Assembly: GCF_012999535.1 (NCBI RefSeq)
Contig: NZ_JABBWV010000008.1
Span: 219,952-283,951 of the forward strand
From: Microbispora sp. H11081
GTDB lineage: Bacteria > Actinomycetota > Actinomycetes > Streptosporangiales > Streptosporangiaceae
Direction of reading: 5' to 3'
Length of the DNA: 64,000 nt
The position numbers and the translations under genes were made by a program. Shown here piece after piece: positions 1-8,538 of this stretch. Each line of letters begins with the position of its first letter. Position 1 is the first letter of the stretch. The notes beneath the pieces are model-generated. The model did no database searches, was not told where the DNA came from, and saw only the letters and a list, made by a program, of their open reading frames with translations.

Positions 1-781
1 CCCGGCAGCACTGCGCGAGATCCGCCGCCACGTGGGGGCGCGGCGGATCCACGTGGTGGCCCACTGCCTGGGGTCGATGACCTTCAATATGAGCCTGTTC
101 TCCGGGGCCGTACGCGGGATCGCCAGCGTGGTCGCCAACAGCGTCGCGCTGACGCCCCGGGTCCACCCCTGGGCCCGGCTCAAGCTCGCCCTCGGGCCCG
201 CGCTGCTGGAGTACGGCGCGGGCCTGTCCTACCTGGACCCCAGGTTTCGGGACGCGCCGCCGCTGACGCGGCGGTGGCTGCTGGCCCGCGCCGTCTCCTT
301 CCTCCATCCCGAGTGCCGGGAGGCCGCGTGCCACATGCAGAGCTTCATGTGGGGCAGCGGCAGGCCCGCGATGTACCGGCACCGCAACCTGGCACGGAGA
401 ACGCACGTGCACGAGCGGCTCGCCGACCTCAACGGCGCCTGCGACCTGCACTACTACCGGCACGTGCGGAAGATGGTGGCCGCCGGGCGGGCGGTGAAGT
501 CCGGCGCGGGCGACCCGCGGTACGCCGCCCTGCCGGACGACTACCTGGCCGGCGCGGCCGGCGTGGACACGCCGATCCTGTTCCTGACCGGCGACCGCAA
601 CCACGTCTTCACCGACTCCAACATCGTCTGCCACCGCGTGCTGTCGAAGGCGGCGCCGGGGCTGCACGAGCTGCGGGTGCTGCGCGGCTACGGGCACATC
701 GACCCCCTGATAGGGGCGAACGCGCACCGGGACGTCTACCCGCACATTCTCGACTTCATGAAGCGACACAGCGGTCGCTGA
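1..781 (+). CDS. alpha/beta hydrolase, 3' part (5' end outside window)
   Basis: The reading frame is open from base 2, so the gene begins before the window; 259 residues are visible. An HVVAHCLGSM stretch near the visible start looks like a nucleophile elbow (His-Cys-x-Gly-Ser) of an alpha/beta hydrolase. The late DTPILFLTGDRN segment fits the strand carrying the acid residue, and GYGHIDPLIG the loop carrying the catalytic His. It ends 21 bp before the GMC oxidoreductase gene on the same strand. In actinobacteria such hydrolases often sit beside cholesterol oxidase-type GMC enzymes, so a role in sterol or other lipid ester turnover is an inference. A GTG at 32 is an internal codon, not the likely start. 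Confidence 0.75.
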   Translation, partial: PAALREIRRHVGARRIHVVAHCLGSMTFNMSLFSGAVRGIASVVANSVALTPRVHPWARLKLALGPALLEYGAGLSYLDPRFRDAPPLTRRWLLARAVSFLHPECREAACHMQSFMWGSGRPAMYRHRNLARRTHVHERLADLNGACDLHYYRHVRKMVAAGRAVKSGAGDPRYAALPDDYLAGAAGVDTPILFLTGDRNHVFTDSNIVCHRVLSKAAPGLHELRVLRGYGHIDPLIGANAHRDVYPHILDFMKRHSGR

Positions 782-802
782 AGCGGCACTGAGAGATCAC
801 CT

Positions 803-3253
803 ATGGAACATGTCGACGCGGTCGTGGTCGGTTCGGGTTTCGGCGGCGCCGTCGCCGCCTACCGTCTCGCCGAGGCGGGACTGTCCGTGGTCGTCCTGGA
901 GCGGGGCAGGGCGTACGCGCCGGGGGACTTCCCGCGCGGCCCGGTGCAGCTCGGGCGTGCCTTCTGGGACCCCGCCGAGGGCCTGTACGGGATGTACGAC
1001 ATCTGGAGCTTCTCCGACTGCGACTCCGTGGTGTCCAGCGGCCTCGGCGGCGGCTCGCTCGTCTACGCCAACGTCATGATGCGCAAGGACGAGGACTGGT
1101 TCGTCCACGAGCAGGCGCTCCCCGGCGGCGGCTACGAGTCGTGGCCGGTGACCAGGGCCGACCTCGATCCGCACTACGACGCGGTCGAGCGCATGATCGG
1201 CGTGGCGCCGTACCCGCTGGGCCGTCCCGGCTTCGACGACACGTTGAAGACCATCGCCATGCGGGACGCGGCGGCCGAGCTGGGGCTCGACTGGCGGCTC
1301 CCGCCGCTGGCCGTCAGCTTCGCGCCGTCGCCGGACGAGGAGCCCCGCCAGGGCGTGCCCGTCGCCGCCGCCGCGTACGGCAACCTGCACGGCGTGCCGC
1401 GCAGGACGTGCAGGTTGTGCGGCGAGTGCGACATCGGCTGCAACGACGGCGCGAAGAACAGCCTCGACCACACCTACCTGTCCGCCGCCCGGCGTCACGG
1501 CGCGGACCTGCGCCCGCTGCACGAGGTGCGCCGCGTCCGGCCGCGTGTCGGCGGCGGGTACGACGTGGAGTACGTCGAGCACCTGCCGCGCGGGGACGAC
1601 CCGGGCGGGCGCGGCGACGGGCCGCCGCGACGGACGGGCCCGCACACCATCAGCTGCGAGCGGCTCGTCCTGGGCGCGGGCGCGTACGGCACGTCGTACC
1701 TGCTGCTGAAGAACCGGGCCGCATTCCCCGGCCTCAGCGCGGCCCTCGGCACGCGCTTCTGCGGCAACGGCGACATGCTCGCGTTCCTGCTGAGAGCCAC
1801 CGACCGGAGCAGGACGCGGCCCATCCGGGCGAGCCGGGGACCGGTCGTCACCAGCGCGATCCGGCTCGACGACGGTCCGGACGGGCGCGGCGCCTACATC
1901 GAGGACGGCGGTTATCCCGAGTTCGTCGACTACCTGGCCGAGGCCGCGGCCGTGCGGCCGGGCCGGATCGCGCGGTTCCTGCTGCGGCGGCTGCGCAACA
2001 TCGTCACCCACGACGCCAACCTGTCGGCGGAGATCGCCGACCTGATCGGCCGGGGCGAGCTGTCGGGCAGTTCGCTGCCGCTGCTCGGCATGGGCCGCGA
2101 CGTCCCCGACGGGAGGCTGCGCCTGCGCGACGGCCGCCTCGACGTGGACTGGCCGGCCGAGACGAGCGAGGACTACTTCGAGCGGGTCCGCGCGATCATG
2201 CGCAAGATCGGCGACGTCCTCGGCGCGGAGTACGCCGACAGCCCGCCGTGGTGGCGCAAGCGGGTCATGACCGTGCACCCGCTGGGCGGCGCGCCGATGG
2301 GTCTCCATCCTGGCGAGGGGGTGTGCGACGCGTACGGGGAGGTCTTCGGGTTCCCCGGGTTGTACGTCGCGGACGGCGCGGCCCTTCCCGGGCCGGTCGG
2401 CGCCAACCCGTCGCTGACGATCGCCGCGCTGGCCGACCGCATGTGCACCCGGCTGCTGGAGACCCGCGCGTCGGTCGCCGCGCCCCTGGCGGCCCCGATC
2501 GGGGCGCGGGCCGTGCCGGTGGGCGCGGTGGCGCGGCCGGCGGCGAGCTCCCCCGGCGCGCCGTCCGCCGCCGCGGACGGCCCGCGCGCGCTCGCGGCGG
2601 CGCCGCCGGACGAGCCGAGCGTGTTCGAGGACCGCACCTCGCTGTGGTTCGTGGAGGAGATGCGGGGGCTCCTGCTGCCGGCCCCGCCCGGCCGCGCCGC
2701 TCGTGGAGGCGCCGCCCGCGGAAGCGCGGCCCCCTGGGGTGCGGCCGGAGGCTTCCCGTTCGCCTTCCGCCTCACGATCACGATCGACGACGTCGAACGG
2801 TTCCTCACCGAACCCGATCACGAGGCCAGAGCGGAGGGCTGGATCGAGGCCGACCCGTGCGGGGGCAGACGACCCCTCGCCCGGGGGTCGTTCAACCTGT
2901 TCGTCCCCGGGGAGCGGGCCGGGCAGCGGCACATGCGCTACCGCCTGCACTTCTACGACGCCGACGGCCGCCCCCGCACGCTGGCCGGGCACAAGGAGAT
3001 CCAGCCGGGCGCGCCGGCCCGCCTGTGGCTGGACACCTCCACCCTGCACGCCCGCCTGCTGGAGGGACACGTCGAGGAGGACGGGGACGACCGTGCGGCC
3101 GTGGTCGCCGCGGGGGCGTTGCGCATCCTGCCGTCCGACCTCGTGCGGATGCTCACGACCTTCCGTACGGCGGGCCCGGACGGCGCGGCGGCGGTGGCCC
3201 GCTTCTGCCGCTTCTTCCTCGGCGAGCTGTGGGACGTCTACGGCCCGGGCTGA
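803..3253 (+). CDS. GMC family FAD oxidoreductase (cholesterol oxidase-like) with extra C-terminal domain
   Basis: 816 residues. The N-terminus has the FAD dinucleotide fold (VVGSGFGG, residues 7-14, then VVLERGR). A Cys-rich segment near residues 198-212 (CRLCGECDIGC) is followed by NDGAKNSL, as in ChoD-type GMC enzymes. HPLGGAPMG (about 491) and NPSLTIAALADR (about 535) are the C-terminal GMC motifs with the substrate and flavin contacts. Residues 555-650 form an Ala/Pro-rich linker, and residues 650-816 add a domain absent from short GMC enzymes. GAGAG lies just before the ATG. It probably oxidises an alcohol group of a sterol or related lipid, with the hydrolase upstream in the same operon. 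The substrate cannot be read from the sequence. The last 16 bp overlap the convergent polymerase gene. Confidence 0.85.
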   Translation: MEHVDAVVVGSGFGGAVAAYRLAEAGLSVVVLERGRAYAPGDFPRGPVQLGRAFWDPAEGLYGMYDIWSFSDCDSVVSSGLGGGSLVYANVMMRKDEDWFVHEQALPGGGYESWPVTRADLDPHYDAVERMIGVAPYPLGRPGFDDTLKTIAMRDAAAELGLDWRLPPLAVSFAPSPDEEPRQGVPVAAAAYGNLHGVPRRTCRLCGECDIGCNDGAKNSLDHTYLSAARRHGADLRPLHEVRRVRPRVGGGYDVEYVEHLPRGDDPGGRGDGPPRRTGPHTISCERLVLGAGAYGTSYLLLKNRAAFPGLSAALGTRFCGNGDMLAFLLRATDRSRTRPIRASRGPVVTSAIRLDDGPDGRGAYIEDGGYPEFVDYLAEAAAVRPGRIARFLLRRLRNIVTHDANLSAEIADLIGRGELSGSSLPLLGMGRDVPDGRLRLRDGRLDVDWPAETSEDYFERVRAIMRKIGDVLGAEYADSPPWWRKRVMTVHPLGGAPMGLHPGEGVCDAYGEVFGFPGLYVADGAALPGPVGANPSLTIAALADRMCTRLLETRASVAAPLAAPIGARAVPVGAVARPAASSPGAPSAAADGPRALAAAPPDEPSVFEDRTSLWFVEEMRGLLLPAPPGRAARGGAARGSAAPWGAAGGFPFAFRLTITIDDVERFLTEPDHEARAEGWIEADPCGGRRPLARGSFNLFVPGERAGQRHMRYRLHFYDADGRPRTLAGHKEIQPGAPARLWLDTSTLHARLLEGHVEEDGDDRAAVVAAGALRILPSDLVRMLTTFRTAGPDGAAAVARFCRFFLGELWDVYGPG

Positions 3254-4437
3254 TCGCCGCCCCAGGGGTCGTAGTCGACCTCCAGCGGTTCCTGGCCGGG
3301 CCGGTCGGGCTCGGGGACGTGCTGGAGGTTGACCCGGATCCGCGTCCACACGGAGCTGCGCCCCCGCATCGAGTCGACCAGGACGTCGGCCGGCCGCAGG
3401 AGGCGGGCCACCTCGGGGTGGCGTGCCTTCCAGCGTTCCAGCCCGGCCAGCGCCTCGTCCCGCGTGGCCGCCCTGGCGATCTCGACGAGCGGCATGACCG
3501 GCCGGCGCCGCCCCCCGGCGGGCGGGGCCGCGGGTCTGTCCGGCCGCGGGCCCTGGGCCTCGGCCAGCTCGAGCAGGGCGTCCAGGGAGCCCGCCCGCTC
3601 GTCCATCCCGGCCCACGGGTCGCCAACCTCGGCGTACCTGTCGGGCATCGACGCCAGCGTGAAGTCCTCCGGCCGGCACCCGGGCACCTCGTCCCAGGCC
3701 AGCGGGGCCGAGACGAGGCCGGTCGGCCGCACCGAGTAGGCGGAGGCGACGGTGTGGTCGCGGGCGTTCTGGTTGTAGTCCACGAAGACGCCCTGGCGCT
3801 CCTCCTTCCACCACCGGCTGGTGGCGACGTCCGGCTCCCGCCGCTCGACCTCCCTGGCCACCGCCTCGGCGGCCCGCCGCACCTCGCGGAAGGTCCAGCG
3901 CGGCTCGATGCGGGCGTAGACGTGGAACCCGCGTGAGCCGGACGTCTTGGGCCAGGCGGTCAGGCCGTGCTCCTCCAGCACGTCCCTGGAGACCAGGGCG
4001 ACCCTGACGATCTGCTCCCAGCCCACGCCGGGCACCGGGTCGAGGTCGATCCGCAGCTCGTCCGGGTGGTCGAGGTCCCAGGCCCGCACCGGATGGGGGT
4101 TGAGGTCGACGCAGCCCAGGTTCACGGTCCACAGCAGGACGGCGAGGTCGCGGATCACCACCTCGTCCGCCGTACGGCCCGAGGGGTAGCCGAGCTCCAC
4201 GACCTCCACCCACTCGGGGCGCTTGGCGGGCGCGCGCTTCTGGAAGAACGCCTCCCGGTCGACGCCGTGCACGAAGCGCTTGAGGATCACCGGCCGGTCG
4301 GCCACGCCGCGCACCGCTCCCTCGGCGACCAGCCGGTAGTAGGAGATCAGGTCGAGCTTCGTGTGCCCGGTCCGCGGGAAGACCACGCGGTCCGGATTCG
4401 TGATCCGCACGATCCTGCCGTCGAGCTCCAGCGTCAT
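3238..4437 (-). CDS. NHEJ primase-polymerase, LigD polymerase-domain protein
   Basis: 399 residues matching the stand-alone polymerase domain of bacterial LigD (archaeo-eukaryotic primase fold). Visible landmarks are LKRFVHGVD (about 50), the metal-binding pair in RIDLDPVPG (about 128-136), KTSGSRGFHVYA (about 160) and the DYNQNARDHT segment. Residues 300-399 are a tail beyond the core fold. The family fills gaps and adds nucleotides at double-strand breaks together with Ku and an ATP ligase. No ligase, nuclease or Ku gene lies next to it here, so it is a split NHEJ component. The ATG at 4437 begins the family-typical N-terminus. It converges on the GMC gene with a 16-bp overlap. Confidence 0.9.
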   Translation of the reverse strand: MTLELDGRIVRITNPDRVVFPRTGHTKLDLISYYRLVAEGAVRGVADRPVILKRFVHGVDREAFFQKRAPAKRPEWVEVVELGYPSGRTADEVVIRDLAVLLWTVNLGCVDLNPHPVRAWDLDHPDELRIDLDPVPGVGWEQIVRVALVSRDVLEEHGLTAWPKTSGSRGFHVYARIEPRWTFREVRRAAEAVAREVERREPDVATSRWWKEERQGVFVDYNQNARDHTVASAYSVRPTGLVSAPLAWDEVPGCRPEDFTLASMPDRYAEVGDPWAGMDERAGSLDALLELAEAQGPRPDRPAAPPAGGRRRPVMPLVEIARAATRDEALAGLERWKARHPEVARLLRPADVLVDSMRGRSSVWTRIRVNLQHVPEPDRPGQEPLEVDYDPWGGDQPGP

Positions 4438-4492
4438 GCCGCCACACTACGTCGCTCCCCCGTCCGCGCCCCGGAGCGCGTACGGAAGGGCC

Positions 4493-4521
4493 CTGACATT
4501 TACCGGCGGACGCTCTAAGAT
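4493..4521 (+). promoter_or_regulatory. predicted promoter of the P450 gene
   Basis: CTGACA at 4493-4498 and TAAGAT at 4516-4521 are separated by exactly 17 bp, a good match to the vegetative sigma consensus. This predicts a leader of about 60 nt before the ATG at 4588. Confidence 0.5.
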
Positions 4522-4587
4522 CGCCGCCCATACCGAGGTTCACACGGCTGAGAACGGCTCGGTGACCCGAAAGGCAGGCGCACACCC

Positions 4588-5970
4588 ATGATCTCCGACA
4601 GAACGTCCGGGTCGCCCGTGGAAAATCTCATCTCGCTGCCGCTGGAGCCGCTGCTCACCAGGGACTACGAGACCGACCCCGCGCTCGTCCACGAGCGGCT
4701 GCGCGCGATGTACGGCCCGGTCGCCCCGGTCGACCTCCTCGGCGTGCCGGTCTGGTTCGCGTCCGGCTACGACGAGGTGCTGCACGTCATGCAGAACCAC
4801 GGCGACGTGTGGAGCAAACGCGTGGACAACTGGCGGGCGTACGCGGAGGGACGCGTCCCCGCCGACTGGCCGCTGCTCTCCCTCATGGCCGCCGACAACT
4901 CGGGCTTCCACGACGGGGACAGGCACCGGAGGCTGCGCGGCGTCTGGGACGAGGGACTCCGGCCGTTCCAGACGACGGGGAGCGGGCAGGCGCTGCGGCT
5001 GGAGCGCGCCATGCTGCGGTTCTGCGACGACCTCATCGGCGTGATAACGGAAGACGGCCCCTCGGGGCAGATGGACCTCGTCGTCCAGTACGGGCGGCCG
5101 TTCCCGCTGCTCGTCGCCAACCACCTGCTGGGCGTCGCCCTCGAGCGGGGCGAGGAGATGGTGGCCGACCACTGGCGCCTGCTCGACGGCCCCGACTCCG
5201 CCGGGGCCTACCAGCGGCTGTACGCCGCCCTCCTGGAGCTGGCCACGCTCAAACGGCATCGGCGCGGCGACGACCTGCCCTCGCACATGCTCGACGCCGA
5301 CGCGAGCCTCACCGACGAGGAACTGGCCCGCGAGCTGTTGATGCTGGCCGGCTTCCTCGACTTCACCGGCAGCCTGATCTGCAACGTCATCGTCGAGGTG
5401 GTCACCAACCCCGGCATGCGCGAGACCGTGTCGGTCGGCGCGATCGAGGAGACCGTCAACCGCGTCGCCCTGCTGAACCCCGCGCTCGCCAACCTGACCT
5501 TCCGCTACGCGAGGACGGACGTCAGGCTGGGCCGCTTCGTGATCGCGGCCGGCGACCCGGTGATGCTGTCCGTCTCGGGCGCCCACGCCGACCCGCGGTT
5601 CGCCTCCGCGCTCCGGGACACCATCCGCAGCACCCGGGCCCACCTGGCCTGGGGCGCGGGCCCGCACAGGTGCCCGAGCCGGCGGCTGGCCACCCAGATG
5701 GCCACGATCGCCGTGCGCCGGCTGCTCGACCGGTTCTCCTCGCTCCAGCTCGCGGTCCCGGCCGACCGGCTCTCCTGGCGTCCCTCCCCCTTCATCCGCA
5801 CACCGCGCTCCCTGCCCGTGGCCTACCGGCTCGACCAGTCGTCCGTCCCCGCGCCCGGCCCGCGGCAGGAGGCCGGCGCCGGGCCGTCGCCGGCCGCGGA
5901 GGACGGCGGCGACGCGCGGCCGAGGCCCGGTCTCCTGGCGTTCCTGCGCAAGCTGCGCCGCAGGCAGTGA
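4588..5970 (+). CDS. cytochrome P450, CYP157-like, without a canonical ExxR
   Basis: 460 residues. The haem-ligand loop is WGAGPHRCPSRR with the Cys near residue 361. Helix I lies near LLMLAGFLDFTG (about 250). The K-helix motif expected as ExxR reads EETVNR (about 287), where the Arg is one position too far. The segment LSWRPSPFIRTPRSLPVAY near residue 395 resembles the P450s of actinobacterial conservons, and CYP157 members of Streptomyces are known to lack ExxR. No conservon genes (cvnA-D) are adjacent, and neither ferredoxin nor reductase genes are nearby. The last 55 residues form a charged Pro/Ala tail ending in a basic patch. Its substrate is unknown. A weak purine-rich SD (AAGGCAGG) precedes the ATG. 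Confidence 0.8.
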   Translation: MISDRTSGSPVENLISLPLEPLLTRDYETDPALVHERLRAMYGPVAPVDLLGVPVWFASGYDEVLHVMQNHGDVWSKRVDNWRAYAEGRVPADWPLLSLMAADNSGFHDGDRHRRLRGVWDEGLRPFQTTGSGQALRLERAMLRFCDDLIGVITEDGPSGQMDLVVQYGRPFPLLVANHLLGVALERGEEMVADHWRLLDGPDSAGAYQRLYAALLELATLKRHRRGDDLPSHMLDADASLTDEELARELLMLAGFLDFTGSLICNVIVEVVTNPGMRETVSVGAIEETVNRVALLNPALANLTFRYARTDVRLGRFVIAAGDPVMLSVSGAHADPRFASALRDTIRSTRAHLAWGAGPHRCPSRRLATQMATIAVRRLLDRFSSLQLAVPADRLSWRPSPFIRTPRSLPVAYRLDQSSVPAPGPRQEAGAGPSPAAEDGGDARPRPGLLAFLRKLRRRQ

Positions 5971-6041
5971 TCGAAGCCGTAGGACCGCAGCGGTGCCACG
6001 GCCGGTCCGCGCTCCGGCCGGACCATTCCGGCTCCCGACGA

Positions 6042-6060
6042 CGTGACCGTACCGGTCACG
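6042..6060. terminator. bidirectional stem-loop between P450 and DUF2332 genes
   Basis: CGTGACCG (6042-6049) and CGGTCACG (6053-6060) form a perfect 8-bp stem with a 3-nt loop, overlapping the DUF2332 stop codon. A second 6-bp stem (6004-6009 with 6019-6024) lies just upstream. The genes converge here, so the structures could end both transcripts. No U-tract follows. Confidence 0.5.
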
Positions 6061-6991
6061 CGAACCAGGCGATCGCCTGCCCGTGCGACCGGGTCCAGGC
6101 GAGCGGAGTCCCGTCCAGCGCGAGGACGTTCGACAGCGCCGTGCCCGGCGGCCGCGGCAGCCCGGCGTACGCGAGCACGTCCGGGGCCTCGTTCGCGATC
6201 CAGTGCCCCGGCAGCCCGCGGGCCAGCTCGGCGAACGCCTGCCGCCTCGGCGCCGGCACCTGGTACAGGACCGAGGTGTGGAACACCACCGGCGTCGCGC
6301 CCCGCGGCGCCTGCGCGGCCAGCGCCGGCAGGTCGTCCACCAGGTCGCCGCGCACGAGCAGCGGCGGCTCGGCCGCGGCGACGGACGCCGCGGCCCGCAG
6401 CCGGGCCCGGCGGTGAACGTGTTCCGGCCAGATGAGGGCGTCGAGCCACGCGACGTCCGCGGGATCGGTCACGTCGAGCGGGTTCAGATCCAGCCCGGCC
6501 CGCCATACGACCCGGGGTAGGCGGGCCGGCGGCGCCACCCCGGTCGCGGCACAGTCCAGGACCGGTTCGCCGGACCCGACCAGGTGGTCGCCGTAGCGGT
6601 AGGAGTACCGGTCGGGATAGAGACACAGCCCTGCCGAGGCCCCGACCTCCAGCAGGGCGAGCGGCTGCGGCAGCGCGGCGAGCACCGGCAGCAGCACCGC
6701 GCACCGCCCGGCCTCGTTCGTCTGTGTGGTCCGGGTGCGCATCTCCACTTCGACCGCCGGCCAGTTCCCCAGAACGTGGTCACGGAACGCGGCGGGGTCC
6801 TCGACCGGGCCGCCGAGGAGCCGTACGACGCCGAACAGCAGGTTCGGCTGCCGCTTCGCCGGCGGGAGCGCGCCGAGCAGCGCGAGCATCTCGCGGTCGC
6901 GGGAGACCGCGAGCGCCAGGCGCTCGTACGCCGGGGACACGCCACGCGCCTCCCGAGCGGCGAATCCGGCGTAGATCTCGCTGGTCGTCAT
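6056..6991 (-). CDS. DUF2332 family protein
   Basis: 311 residues spanning a full DUF2332 domain. Family-typical blocks include QPNLLFGVVRLLGG, TQTNEAGRCAVLLP, LLEVGASAGLCLYPDRYSY (which resembles a Rossmann methyltransferase motif I), LDLNPLDV and VVFHTSVLYQVP. The biochemical function of DUF2332 is not established; the GASAG element suggests an AdoMet-binding fold, which is inference. It lies downstream of the phosphotransferase gene on the same strand, separated by about 360 bp that contain a coupled ORF fragment. It converges with the P450 gene. Confidence 0.8.
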   Translation of the reverse strand: MTTSEIYAGFAAREARGVSPAYERLALAVSRDREMLALLGALPPAKRQPNLLFGVVRLLGGPVEDPAAFRDHVLGNWPAVEVEMRTRTTQTNEAGRCAVLLPVLAALPQPLALLEVGASAGLCLYPDRYSYRYGDHLVGSGEPVLDCAATGVAPPARLPRVVWRAGLDLNPLDVTDPADVAWLDALIWPEHVHRRARLRAAASVAAAEPPLLVRGDLVDDLPALAAQAPRGATPVVFHTSVLYQVPAPRRQAFAELARGLPGHWIANEAPDVLAYAGLPRPPGTALSNVLALDGTPLAWTRSHGQAIAWFA

Positions 6992-7229
6992 GTCCCAATG
7001 ATCGCCTCACGCCGCCCCTCGCGCCGACCCCCCGACGCGCGCGGCGTACGCGGGCCAGTCGCCGTCGGGCAGGGACGGCCGGGCGTCGGGGGGCATGCCG
7101 GGACGGGCGAACCGTTCGGGCCGGTCTGGGCACGCGAGCGTGGGCCGCGGGTCGGCCGTCCACGCCTCCCCCGACTCCCCCGCCGCCCGCCCGTCCCGTT
7201 TCGCCTCCCGAGCCGTCGGACCCGGCGCA

Positions 7230-7352
7230 ACACATCGCGTCGCGGACGGCGGCGAACACGTCGAGGGCGGCGTCGAGGGTGGCCAGGTCCTCGCGGAAGC
7301 CGTCCGAGTCGCCGTAGGGGAGGCCCACCCACCCGCCCGCCCGCGCCGTCAT
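7230..7352 (-). pseudogene. short coding-like segment coupled (ATGA) to the phosphotransferase gene; 3' end lost or frameshifted
   Basis: An ATG at 7352 overlaps the TGA of the phosphotransferase gene as ATGA. The next roughly 40 codons are almost all G/C-ending and read like protein (GWVGLPYGDSDGFREDL, then LDAALDVFAAVRDAM). From about 7230 downward the same frame turns into Gly/Arg low complexity and stays open to 6780, overlapping the DUF2332 start, which is unlikely to be real. I read it as the 5' remnant of a once-coupled gene. The rest of the gap, 6992-7229, is GC-rich with no gene I can support. Confidence 0.35.
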
Positions 7353-8347
7353 GATCCGCTGAGATAGCGCTCGGCCAGCTCGCAGCTGCCCAGGGTGTAA
7401 CCGGCGCCGAGCTCCCCGGCGATGGCGGCGGCCGGATGGGAGCCGATCCAGGCGACGAGGAGAAGGCGGCGGAACATGATGAACGTCCAGATCTCGGCCT
7501 CGTCCTCCTTCGGCAGGCCGAGCACGGACCGGTAGCCGCGCACCCACGACTCCGCCATGTGCGGCACCTCGGGACGGTGCTCGATGAAGCTCAGGGCGGC
7601 GCCGAGGTCGTAGAGGTACCAGCCGAGGCCGCAGTCGTCGAAGTCGATGACGCCGATCCCCGCCTCGCCGTCCACGAGCAGGTTGGCCAGGCGGAGGTCG
7701 GCGTGGATGAGCCCGTACCGGTCCCGGCCTCTGCCGAACCGCTCCAGCCTGCGGCGCAGCTCGGCCTCCAGCCGGGCGAGCACGGCGTGCGCCTCCTTGT
7801 CCACTCCCACGCCGTCCTGCCACCTGCCCCACCGCGCCCGCGGGCCGAAGGCGGCGTCCAGGTCCCAGTGGAACCGGGTGAAGGACGCCGGCCTCCTCCA
7901 GGCGCGGGCGTGGCGGTGCATGCGGGCGGTGAGCGCGCCCAGCCGCTCGAACTCCTCCACCAGCCGGTCCTCGGCCGGCTCGGCGCCGGGCAGGAACTCG
8001 AACATCACGCAGTGGCGCGGCTCGAAGCCGGGGTCCTCCACCACGACGACCCGCGACCCGTCCGGGGCCGGCAAGACGCGGGGCGTGACGACGCCCGCCT
8101 CGTCGCGCAGCGCCTCCAGCCAGGAGAGCTCGCTGGCGATGGCCTCCGGCGAGTGGTAGCCGAGCCGGTGGACCCGCAGGATCGCCGTCGCGCCGTCGTC
8201 GTCGACCCTGAAGGTGGCGTTCTCCGACACGTTGAGCAGCGTCACGGAGGCGTCCGGGGACAGGCCGTACCGCTCCGCGGCGCGGCGGGCGACCCCCTCG
8301 ACGCGGGTGAGGACGTCGCCGCCCCCGGACAGGTCGTGGACCCGCAT
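7349..8347 (-). CDS. aminoglycoside phosphotransferase (APH)-family kinase
   Basis: 332 residues from the preferred ATG at 8347, which has a GGGAG Shine-Dalgarno 6 nt upstream; an in-frame GTG at 8494 would add 49 residues of Pro/Arg-rich sequence unlike the family. The kinase-like catalytic loop is HADLRLANLL (about 215) and the metal-binding DFG-like motif is VIDFDDCG (about 232). Members phosphorylate small molecules such as antibiotics, homoserine, choline or sugars; the substrate cannot be told here. The gene is divergent from the PadR-ABC operon. Confidence 0.8.
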   Translation of the reverse strand: MRVHDLSGGGDVLTRVEGVARRAAERYGLSPDASVTLLNVSENATFRVDDDGATAILRVHRLGYHSPEAIASELSWLEALRDEAGVVTPRVLPAPDGSRVVVVEDPGFEPRHCVMFEFLPGAEPAEDRLVEEFERLGALTARMHRHARAWRRPASFTRFHWDLDAAFGPRARWGRWQDGVGVDKEAHAVLARLEAELRRRLERFGRGRDRYGLIHADLRLANLLVDGEAGIGVIDFDDCGLGWYLYDLGAALSFIEHRPEVPHMAESWVRGYRSVLGLPKEDEAEIWTFIMFRRLLLVAWIGSHPAAAIAGELGAGYTLGSCELAERYLSGS

Positions 8348-8483
8348 GCGTTCTCCCAAAAGCCCTGTGCACGTGTCCGTCAGATCTTCCCCCGCGGTGT
8401 TCCCCGCACGGCCCATCGGGGTGCTCACGTCCGCCGGCCGGGCCCGTTCCTCTCGCGAACCGGGTCCGGGTGCACGGGGCCGG

Positions 8484-8517
8484 TTGACGCCCAATTGGCT
8501 AACCGCTATCTATTGGG
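8484..8517 (+). promoter_or_regulatory. predicted padR-ABC promoter with overlapping inverted repeat
   Basis: TTGACG (8484-8489) and TATCTA (8507-8512) are 17 bp apart. CCAAT (8491-8495) and ATTGG (8512-8516) form an inverted repeat whose right arm begins at the last base of the -10. PadR regulators typically autoregulate from such sites, so this is a candidate operator. Confidence 0.5.
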
Positions 8518-8538
8518 GGTCGCAGAGGAGGGTGGCCC

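Noticed and set aside
797..4585. A 1262-codon open frame on the minus strand across the GMC and polymerase genes
   Set aside because: It is antisense to, or out of frame with, genes with clear motifs. High GC makes such shadow frames long, and its translation is Arg/Gly/Pro-rich without any domain.
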